Source: Spirochaetaceae bacterium (GTDB lineage: Bacteria; Spirochaetota; Spirochaetia; Treponematales; Treponemataceae). Taken from it: DNA of 13,346 nucleotides. The notes under the pieces are model-generated. The model saw only the letters and a program-made list of their open reading frames with translations. It ran no database searches and had not been told where the DNA came from. A program made the position numbers and the translations under genes. Below are positions 7,633 to 13,346 of the stretch, piece after piece. The stretch's first letter is position 1, and every line of letters begins with the position of its first letter. The stretch lies in NCBI GenBank assembly GCA_017646305.1, contig JAGCMR010000202.1, forward strand, positions 1 to 13,346, written 5' to 3'.

Positions 7633-9024
7633 ATGAATTGCATTACATCAAAAAGCTCTCTGTCTGGCTCTATTAGTGTGCCAGGTTCAAAAAGCCATAC
7701 CATCCGTGCCTGTTTGCTAGCTGCCTTAGCAGAAGGAACCTCGTATATCCGTAATCCCTTGCCCAGTGCAGACTGCCTCAGTGCTTCTCGTTGTATTGCA
7801 GAAATTGGTGCAAAGGTAGAAATGGCTGCTGATAATAGTCTTTGGACTGTCCAGGGAGCAGGAAAGAATGTGCACCTTCCCTCCAATGTAGTAGATGTGG
7901 GGAACTCTGGTTCTGTTTTGTATTTTCTCACTCCTATTGCAGCAACCTTTCCTGGTTGGAGCATTTTTACTGGAGATGAATCTATTCGAACTCGGCCTGT
8001 TGGTCATCTTGCTCAAGCATTACAACAGCTGGGAGCTACCACTCATATTGCCCGTCCTGATGTAGATGCACCACCTCTTCTGGTACAGGGGCCTATTTCT
8101 GCTGGTAAGGTGGTTACCGATGGGCGTCTATCCCAGTATATCAGCGGCTTAATGATGGCAGCCTCCCGTATTCAAGGTACCTTGGAAATAGAGTTGACTG
8201 ATCCTAAGGAAGTGCCCTATCTAGACATGACAAAAATGTGGCTAGAGTCCTTGGGAATTCCCGTCAAAATGTCTGCTGATTACAAGCATATTGTTGTAAG
8301 TGGCCCCCATAATATTAGTTCCTTTGATCGAACTATTCCCTCTGATTGGGAAGCCGTTGCCTTTCCCTTGGTGGCTGCCATACTTACAGATAGTTGTATT
8401 ACCATCGAGAATATTGATGGAAGTGGTAGTCAGGGAGATGAGGCGATTGTAGAGGTGTTGCAATCTGTTGGTGCTTGTATTGAGTGGAATAAAGAAAAAG
8501 AGGAGTTAGTGGTATATGGTGGCTGCCATGCCCAAAAGAACTTTCCTGCAAAGAATGGCATTGCAGGACGCCTTTCCACAGAGCAGCTCCCAGATAAAAC
8601 CCTGAGAATCAACTGTTCTGGCTTTCCTGATGCGGTTCCTGCACTTTCCGTGGCAGCTTGCTTTATCGAAGGTACTACCATCATTGAAGATATTGGTGTG
8701 TGTCGCAAAAAGGAAACAGATCGTATTGAGGTAATGAAAACAGAGTTGACTAAGCTAGGCGCTCATGTAGAAGATGGGCCTGATTATCTAGTTATTCATG
8801 GTCATAGTCCTCTCACTGTTGACGGAAAACCAAATCCTGCATTTACCCTCCATGGTGGAGTGGTGGAAAGCTACGATGACCACCGTGTAGCCATGTCTTT
8901 GGCAGTAATGGGACTTGCACTAAAAGATGAAATTACGGTAAAAGATGCTGAATGTTGTGCTGTATCTTTTCCTGATTTTTTCCAGGCCATGGCAGGAATT
9001 GGTGCTGGATTCAAGTTAAACTAG
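7633..9024 (+). CDS. aroA: 3-phosphoshikimate 1-carboxyvinyltransferase (EPSP synthase)
   Basis: Catalyses transfer of the enolpyruvyl group of phosphoenolpyruvate to shikimate 3-phosphate, the sixth step of the shikimate pathway to chorismate, in the cytoplasm. At 463 residues it is slightly longer than the usual 427-450. Recognisable sites with E. coli equivalents in brackets: K20, S21 and R25 in PGSKSHTIR (K22, S23, R27); GNSGS 90-94 (GNAGT); R121 in RTRPVGHL (R124); SQYISGLMMAA; D333 in FPDAVPAL (D313); KKETDR with E361 and R364 (E341, R344); DHR with R418 (R386). Oddities: the Arg normally five residues after the GN (E. coli R100) is Tyr97 here, and the final-motif Lys (K411) is replaced in CAVSFPDFF, as in many bacteria. 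The MurA family shares the fold, but GSKS, KETDR and DHR favour AroA. Cotranscription with an EAL gene is an unexpected partnership. A bidirectional terminator follows. Confidence 0.93.
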   Translation: MNCITSKSSLSGSISVPGSKSHTIRACLLAALAEGTSYIRNPLPSADCLSASRCIAEIGAKVEMAADNSLWTVQGAGKNVHLPSNVVDVGNSGSVLYFLTPIAATFPGWSIFTGDESIRTRPVGHLAQALQQLGATTHIARPDVDAPPLLVQGPISAGKVVTDGRLSQYISGLMMAASRIQGTLEIELTDPKEVPYLDMTKMWLESLGIPVKMSADYKHIVVSGPHNISSFDRTIPSDWEAVAFPLVAAILTDSCITIENIDGSGSQGDEAIVEVLQSVGACIEWNKEKEELVVYGGCHAQKNFPAKNGIAGRLSTEQLPDKTLRINCSGFPDAVPALSVAACFIEGTTIIEDIGVCRKKETDRIEVMKTELTKLGAHVEDGPDYLVIHGHSPLTVDGKPNPAFTLHGGVVESYDDHRVAMSLAVMGLALKDEITVKDAECCAVSFPDFFQAMAGIGAGFKLN

Positions 9025-9070
9025 ACTCTAAAAAATTAAAATATTACTGATAATTTTTTGTAAAATCATA

Positions 9071-9102
9071 AAAAAAGGACTGTCCTAAGACAGTCCTTTT
9101 TT
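9071..9102. terminator. Bidirectional terminator between aroA and the FecR operon
   Basis: GGACTGTC (9077-9084) and GACAGTCC (9089-9096) form a perfect 8-bp stem with a CTAA loop. It is flanked by seven A (9070-9076) and six T (9097-9102), so it reads as a Rho-independent terminator on both strands and serves the two convergent operons. Confidence 0.92.
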
Positions 9103-9118
9103 CATATACGGTTATGTA

Positions 9119-9865
9119 TTATTGTACCTGCTTTGGAAGTGTAACCTGTACTACAATGCTTCCTGTAGAAGTTACTGTGGGGGATGTGGGAATAATTGTA
9201 GTCATGTCATTTGCAGGAGCACTTGGTGCAACACTAGGACTTACTGCTTCTGCTGCTGCCAAGCTTGTTGTAGAGGTGTTAGTAATACTTGAGTTGTTCA
9301 AAGATGTTTGCTGTGGAGTATTTACTTCAAATACATTAGGAATATCAGCAGACTGGGTTCCTTGTACGGTAATGGGTCTACTAGCAGGAGCCAATGAACT
9401 CATAGTCCAAACACCAGTTATACTTTGCAATGTTCCTGTAGATGACATTATACCTTGTGTTCCTCGGATAGAAGCGGTTGCCGTAGGACTACGAACAGTA
9501 AAGGAAGTACTTTTTCCTGGTTTTGCCTTTACATCCATCTGAAGCTTTCCTGTAGTCAACTTCATTTCTGTATCATAGTTGCTGTTATCTTCCACCAGTT
9601 TGTCAATGGCGATTCTTGACAGAGCTGCCACTGTAAAGCGTGAATCACCAATGGCCAACACTACAGAGGACTTAAAGCCTGTGGAAATAACTGTCCCCTG
9701 TTCTAACTGAGCTCCCACTGTAATAGGCTCCCAGCCTTCAGCTGTTTGGTATTCTGCCTTTCCAGTAAAAGAAATTACTTCGGCCTTGTCCTGTGCGACT
9801 TCAGCTGCTACACAAAGTGCTACTGAACCTACCAACAGAAAAATTGCAAGAATAATCCGTTTCAT
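9119..9865 (-). CDS. Exported FecR-domain protein
   Basis: A 248-residue exported protein. A signal peptide (1 to about 21, cleavage likely after CVAA) leads to a short N-terminal segment and a FecR domain (about 50-150). Diagnostic features are VGAQLEQGTVISTG (50-63), a conserved-type strand SSVVLAIGD, and SFTVRSPTATASIRGT (121-136). The tail (about 185-248) is rich in Ser, Thr, Ala and Pro and looks disordered. There is no cytoplasmic part, membrane helix or nearby sigma factor, so it is not a classical FecR anti-sigma regulator. It belongs to the periplasmic or surface FecR-domain proteins common in spirochaetes; from memory, T. pallidum Tp0483 (a reported fibronectin binder) is of this general kind. 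AGGAGG lies eight bases before ATG. It is the last gene of a three-gene operon, 15 bases after the barrel-like gene. The substrate or partner is unknown. Confidence 0.82.
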   Translation of the reverse strand: MKRIILAIFLLVGSVALCVAAEVAQDKAEVISFTGKAEYQTAEGWEPITVGAQLEQGTVISTGFKSSVVLAIGDSRFTVAALSRIAIDKLVEDNSNYDTEMKLTTGKLQMDVKAKPGKSTSFTVRSPTATASIRGTQGIMSSTGTLQSITGVWTMSSLAPASRPITVQGTQSADIPNVFEVNTPQQTSLNNSSITNTSTTSLAAAEAVSPSVAPSAPANDMTTIIPTSPTVTSTGSIVVQVTLPKQVQ

Positions 9866-9880
9866 TCTATTTTCCTCCTA

Positions 9881-10999
9881 CTAGAAGCTAATTGCTGCTT
9901 TAATACTAATTTTTGTCTGTTTTGCAGCCTCTTCCTTTGCAAGGAAATGGCTTGCATTAAGACTAAATGCCACATCACTAAACAACTGATAGCTTGCTAC
10001 CGCTGCTAGGCCCACTCCTGCGTACTCCATGTTCTCTGCCTGTAGAACAAGATTTGTTTCTAAACAAACATACAATGCTGACAGAGGCAATATGGAAACA
10101 GAAACTGTAGGAACAAAGAGATTTGACCAAGGTTCTCCTGTTACCAAACCACTAATGCTTGTAACTGTCTGGAATTCCTTTGAAGCATAGGTAAGTCCAG
10201 CATTTGCTGCCAAGCCCATATAATTAAAGTAATAGGTAAAGACACTGGATGCAAGTCCTGCAAAATGTCCAGTTCCATCTCCTAAAATACCAGCAAGAAC
10301 AACATTGGTATTGTGATAGAGATTTGGCATTAAGGGACCATTCAAGGAAAGTGTTCCGTAAATCTTGTTTGATTTAAGTTTCTGAGTTCCTATAAAGTTC
10401 CAACTTCCAACGCTAAGATTCTGGCTGTAAAAAAGATTGGGAAGGGCAAAGTCTACTCCTATCACCATATAGGGCAGTGAAGAAGTATAGAAGTCTGACT
10501 CCAATCTACTGTATTCTCCAGAAACCCCCTCCTCGTTCATGGAGGTATAGAAGCAGTTTACCAAGCCAGTGAATCCAAAGTACATGGATCCTGCGAAGAG
10601 GCTGGTTTTATAGGATCCAAAAAGACCGTCGCTTGTTTGGTTAAAAAACTTTCCTGTACCATCTGCCATGGTATATCGACCTGCAACAATACTCATCAAG
10701 CTATCAGATACTTCTTTTGTGTAGCTGATTTTCAGCAAAGGCAGGTTGATAAATTGATTTATTTGTGAATCCTCATACTGGAGACGATAGGCAAATTCTG
10801 TAGAAAGAAGGGTATTGCCATCTTGGGTAAAGGGAACCTTAAGGTAGGCTGAAGCATCCATCTGTTCTGAAAAAACAAAATCTTGGGTTCCGTTTTGTTT
10901 GAAGCTTGAATCACTGGTAATAAGTCCACCATAGTCCACAGAAAAAAGGCTTCCTATGATAAACGTTGATAGCAAAATATATGTTAAAACTCTTTTCAT
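9881..10999 (-). CDS. Probable outer-membrane beta-barrel protein
   Basis: A 372-residue exported protein of no family I can name. A signal peptide (1 to about 20, IIGSLFS then VDY) is followed by alternating amphipathic strands rich in Tyr, Phe, Gly, Ser and Leu, without any later hydrophobic helix. The last residue is Phe (IKAAISF), the usual C-terminal signature recognised by the barrel assembly machinery. The segment ISYTKEVSDSLMSIVAGRYT looks like a barrel hairpin with a porin-like AGRY turn. AAGGAGA nearby supports the start, and gaps of 15 bases on either side place it in the middle of the operon with the small exported protein and the FecR protein. It probably forms a channel or an anchor for one of its neighbours (inference). 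Barrel topology is moderately certain; function is unknown. Confidence 0.65.
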   Translation of the reverse strand: MKRVLTYILLSTFIIGSLFSVDYGGLITSDSSFKQNGTQDFVFSEQMDASAYLKVPFTQDGNTLLSTEFAYRLQYEDSQINQFINLPLLKISYTKEVSDSLMSIVAGRYTMADGTGKFFNQTSDGLFGSYKTSLFAGSMYFGFTGLVNCFYTSMNEEGVSGEYSRLESDFYTSSLPYMVIGVDFALPNLFYSQNLSVGSWNFIGTQKLKSNKIYGTLSLNGPLMPNLYHNTNVVLAGILGDGTGHFAGLASSVFTYYFNYMGLAANAGLTYASKEFQTVTSISGLVTGEPWSNLFVPTVSVSILPLSALYVCLETNLVLQAENMEYAGVGLAAVASYQLFSDVAFSLNASHFLAKEEAAKQTKISIKAAISF

Positions 11000-11014
11000 G
11001 GGGCTTTCTCCTTG

Positions 11015-11473
11015 TTATTCTGTGGCAAATGCTGATGTATTATATTCCATACACTTAAACAAGATGTCCATTCCTTGGGATCCTGTTACTGAAAAGGCTG
11101 GATCAGCGTTGGCAGAAAAATAGTTGAGGGCCTTCAATTCCTTGAAAGCATAACGATCTGCCTTTGTGATACGATAGAGCAATCCTCCTGGAATGTTCCA
11201 AGCCTTCATACACAAACCTGCTAGTTCATCAAGACGGATAGGGTCATTTGACTGAGCCCCTTCCTTTAGTAAACCCTGACTTATCATGAGCTTGGTGGCT
11301 TGCTGGAAATCCACAGTCTCATTTGTTGTGTCTATCCAACAAGCTGCAACGTAGGCCACATGGCCTGTGGTCAGTTGGGGGGCCTCAAGAATTTCTGTTA
11401 CCTTTGATGCATCCTGTCCATAGGCTACCATTGCAATGAAGAAAACTACAAGAACAAGAATTTTTTGTTTCAT
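11015..11473 (-). CDS. Small exported hypothetical protein
   Basis: A 152-residue protein with a clear signal peptide (1 to about 19, ending VAYG, mature end QDASK). I do not recognise a named family. The mature part is predicted mostly helical: an N-terminal segment, then DFQQATKLMISQGLL, PIRLDELAGLCMKAWNI, and RYAFKELKALNYF. This layout (a helix ending in a Gly turn, then a Pro followed by a helix with a conserved-looking Leu-Asp-Glu-Leu) is weakly reminiscent of S-layer-homology-type repeats, but the match is too poor to assign. Three cysteines are present (ACW, LCM, KCM). AAAGGA lies six bases before ATG. It is the first gene of the FecR operon, behind a short leader carrying an inverted repeat. 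It is likely periplasmic. Confidence 0.7.
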   Translation of the reverse strand: MKQKILVLVVFFIAMVAYGQDASKVTEILEAPQLTTGHVAYVAACWIDTTNETVDFQQATKLMISQGLLKEGAQSNDPIRLDELAGLCMKAWNIPGGLLYRITKADRYAFKELKALNYFSANADPAFSVTGSQGMDILFKCMEYNTSAFATE

Positions 11474-11486
11474 TATGAATCCTTTA

Positions 11487-11504
11487 TTGAGAAAAAATTC
11501 TCAA
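11487..11504. repeat. Inverted repeat in the leader of the FecR operon
   Basis: TTGAGAA (11487-11493) and TTCTCAA (11498-11504) are perfect 7-bp arms around an AAAA spacer. The element lies between the predicted - strand start of transcription (near 11518) and the ribosome site (11480-11485). It could be an operator or a small mRNA hairpin one base upstream of the ribosome site. It is not a terminator, since no T-tract follows on either strand. Confidence 0.6.
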
Positions 11505-11515
11505 GTATAAAATAC

Positions 11516-11544
11516 ATGACTTAAAGTATAACACGTGGTATAAT
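11516..11544 (+). promoter_or_regulatory. Promoter of the CHASE2 gene
   Basis: TATAAT (11539-11544) is a perfect -10 with a TGn extension (TGG 11536-11538). ATGACT (11516-11521) is a 4/6 -35 at 17-bp spacing. Start of transcription should fall at about 11550-11552, one to three bases before the ATG at 11553, so the mRNA would be leaderless. Confidence 0.65.
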
Positions 11545-11553
11545 ATAAGTCTA
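11525..11553 (-). promoter_or_regulatory. Promoter of the FecR operon, overlapping the divergent one
   Basis: Read on the - strand: TAGACT (11553-11548) is a 4/6 -35, followed by a 17-bp spacer and an extended -10 TGTTATACT (11533-11525). Start of transcription would be near 11518, giving a leader of about 45 bases. It occupies the same DNA as the + strand promoter. Confidence 0.55.
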
Positions 11554-13346
11554 TGAATTCGAAGAGTATTGTTACAGTTTTAAAGAAAAAACTGCTGGTC
11601 TTTATCTGTATTATCCTTATCTTCCTTGTGGGGGGGCTGGGATTTCTTGGCGTGTTTGAGAATGTGGATAATCGTATTTACGATTTCCTTCTGCGGTTTA
11701 CCCCAGAGCCCTCTGTGGCGGAGGAAGTGGTATTTATTGACATTGAGGATTTGTCCTTGGAGGTGGTGGGTACTTGGCCCTGGACACGAGATATTCTTGC
11801 AGACTGTCTCATTCGTATGAGAGAGCTGGGAGTAAAAAGTGCCACCTTCGATATTGAGTATCTGTCTCCCTCTCAGGGAGGCATTGATCCTGATGCCTTG
11901 GCAGACATTCCCCAGAAATTTGATGAAAGCCAGGGATTGGTAATGTCCGTTATGGAGGAATTAGCTGCTGCCACTGCCGCAGGTCAATTTTCTCCTAGAG
12001 ATTTACCTGAAATCAGTGGAAGTGTACTGGAGTCAGATATTTTGCCCAGCTTGGAGGAGCTACGCAGTTCTGTAAACAATCTTTTCCGTGATAACGACGA
12101 TTATTTTGGTCGTGCCATTCAGTTTTTTGGTAATGCTTGGCTTACGGTAAACTATAACAACGTTATGGCTGCCTCAGAAGAAGATGTAAACTACGTAAAG
12201 CAACGAATGCTGATGGATGCTGTGGATGACCCAGAGGATTTGATTTACAAGAGTAATAGAAAAACTATTGCTGACCAAAACATGTCAGAAGGCTTCTCTC
12301 CTGCTATTTCTGTAATCATGAAACGGGCCGCTGGTGCAGGTTTTACCAACGTAATTGTTGACCCAGATGGATTGCGACGGCGAGTAGAGCTTTTGTTCAA
12401 GTCTGATGATAAATACCTAGGACAGCTGGTGTTTGCTCCAATGATGGAGATGCTTCAGGTGGAATCCATTCAGCGAAATCCTCGTTCATTAGTTTTGAAA
12501 AATGTTTTGCTTCCTGGCTCTACAGAACGGCAGGATATCACCATTCCTCTGGACAGAAACGGCTACATGCTTATTAACTGGCTTCACAAGGATTATGCTT
12601 CTAGCTTTATACATATTCCTGTGCTTTCTCTTCTGTATCTTGATGATTACGAGGAGCAGATTATTTCATGCCTCCGTTGGTTCTATGAGGATTGTTATCT
12701 TTTAGGTGCCGACGGTTCTTGGCTTGAATATTATGAATGGGCCTACTACCTATTGGAAGAATATGCACAGTTGAAGGAAGCAAAGGAAGCAATTTTGGCT
12801 GCCTGTGAAGGATTTGATGTGGAAGGAAATCCTGTTGGATTGCCTTTTGGTGATGCAGACTATGAGGCTTATTTTGCTGGTAGACAAGAATTTTTTGCAC
12901 TTTGTGAAGAATTCCTCCAAGGAGAAAGCTTGAATCAAATCAAGGCTCGCCTGGAAGAATTGGCTCAAGAAGGGGTGGCTGCAGAAGAAATAGAAGGCTT
13001 CTTGTCTGCGGTAGAAGAAACCTTCGGATTATTCCAGGAAACTTTGACTGCCTACCAGGAAAGCTTTACTGAATTGCAGGCCCAGCTTCAAGGTGCCTTC
13101 TGTATTATTGGAAATAGTGCCACAGGAACCACCGATATGGGTGCCACTCCCTTTGTGGCTCGCTATGCCAACGTAGGAACCCACGGTAACGTATACAATA
13201 CCATTGTTTCTCAGGAGTTTATCCAGTCTGCAAACTGGGAGTGGGTATTTTTCCCTGCTTCTCTGTTGACTCTTTTGCTGACAGTGGTATTCATGGGTAA
13301 AAAGCAGCGTCGTCAGTTGGTTGGTGGTTTTATCGGGGTACTCCTG
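11553..13346 (+). CDS. CHASE2-domain membrane sensor, 3' end cut by window; probable class III cyclase
   Basis: The frame stays open for 598 codons to the window edge, so only the front of the protein is visible. A membrane helix (about 14-35) precedes an extracytoplasmic CHASE2 domain. Its recognisable blocks are VVFIDIEDLS (60-69), TWPWTR (74-79) with ELGVKSATFDIEYLSP, a DPDGLRRRVEL block (near 272), an IPLDRNGYMLINW block, then FCIIGNSATGTTDMGATPF (516-534) with VGTHGNVYN (541-549). A second helix region begins near 560 and reads into further hydrophobic sequence, as the usual TM bundle after CHASE2 does. Two helical, Glu/Gln-rich insertions (about 107-178 and 364-512) interrupt the domain. 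A stop codon (11541-11543) lies in frame just upstream, so ATG 11553 is the earliest possible start; it has no ribosome site. The effector is not visible. A class III adenylate/guanylate cyclase is the usual partner and, from memory, T. pallidum Tp0485 is a similar case; a kinase or GGDEF effector remains possible. Confidence 0.85.
   Translation, partial: MNSKSIVTVLKKKLLVFICIILIFLVGGLGFLGVFENVDNRIYDFLLRFTPEPSVAEEVVFIDIEDLSLEVVGTWPWTRDILADCLIRMRELGVKSATFDIEYLSPSQGGIDPDALADIPQKFDESQGLVMSVMEELAAATAAGQFSPRDLPEISGSVLESDILPSLEELRSSVNNLFRDNDDYFGRAIQFFGNAWLTVNYNNVMAASEEDVNYVKQRMLMDAVDDPEDLIYKSNRKTIADQNMSEGFSPAISVIMKRAAGAGFTNVIVDPDGLRRRVELLFKSDDKYLGQLVFAPMMEMLQVESIQRNPRSLVLKNVLLPGSTERQDITIPLDRNGYMLINWLHKDYASSFIHIPVLSLLYLDDYEEQIISCLRWFYEDCYLLGADGSWLEYYEWAYYLLEEYAQLKEAKEAILAACEGFDVEGNPVGLPFGDADYEAYFAGRQEFFALCEEFLQGESLNQIKARLEELAQEGVAAEEIEGFLSAVEETFGLFQETLTAYQESFTELQAQLQGAFCIIGNSATGTTDMGATPFVARYANVGTHGNVYNTIVSQEFIQSANWEWVFFPASLLTLLLTVVFMGKKQRRQLVGGFIGVLL

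Noticed and set aside
7617..8016. Open frames on the - strand opposite aroA.
   Set aside because: They are shadows of aroA codons with no ribosome sites and no recognisable domain.
9114..9542. A 142-codon open frame on the + strand opposite the FecR gene.
   Set aside because: It is antisense to a gene with signal peptide, ribosome site and domain evidence. It lacks a ribosome site and starts 12 bases after the terminator by chance.
11487..11504. Fur box upstream of a FecR-domain gene.
   Set aside because: The half sites are similar, but the spacing is one base too long, and this FecR protein is not of the iron-transport anti-sigma type, so iron regulation should not be assumed.

Overview
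The window looks like chromosomal DNA from a spirochaete, most likely a host-associated or free-living Treponema. The clues are the gene families: a PorV/UPF0164-like barrel, a FlgD-Ig/OmpA surface-type protein, a FecR-domain exported protein, and a CHASE2 membrane protein divergent from it. Other clues are moderate-to-low GC, strong AGGAG-type ribosome sites, and an OmpA-like domain lacking the Asp normally used to bind diaminopimelate (spirochaete peptidoglycan carries ornithine). The species call is inference. I see no tRNA, rRNA, CRISPR array, insertion sequence or phage gene.

Left part (1-6272), all on the + strand: a membrane diguanylate cyclase (dCache-TM-PAS-GGDEF), then a two-gene envelope operon. 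That operon encodes a signal-peptide outer-membrane barrel and a 1044-residue exported protein of eight FlgD-Ig-like modules ending in an OmpA-like domain. A strong intrinsic terminator closes it.

Middle (6273-9102), + strand: an extended -10 promoter directly after the terminator drives a cytosolic EAL phosphodiesterase with all catalytic residues and a YkuI_C/Cache-like C-terminus. It is tightly coupled (2-nt gap) to aroA, EPSP synthase. A bidirectional terminator separates aroA from the convergent right-hand operon. Synthesis and breakdown of cyclic di-GMP are therefore encoded on either side of the envelope operon.

Right part (9119-13346): a three-gene - strand operon, in transcription order a small exported protein, an outer-membrane barrel-like protein and a FecR-domain protein. 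It is divergent from a + strand gene that runs off the window end. This last gene encodes a CHASE2 sensor (probably the front of a class III nucleotide cyclase) with two long helical insertions. The 79-bp divergent region holds two overlapping, nearly symmetric promoters around CACGTG. The + promoter predicts an essentially leaderless mRNA for the CHASE2 gene. The most unusual items are this mirrored promoter, the interrupted CHASE2 domain, the two-module higher-order repeat in the large exported protein, and the changed residues in the OmpA and AroA sites.
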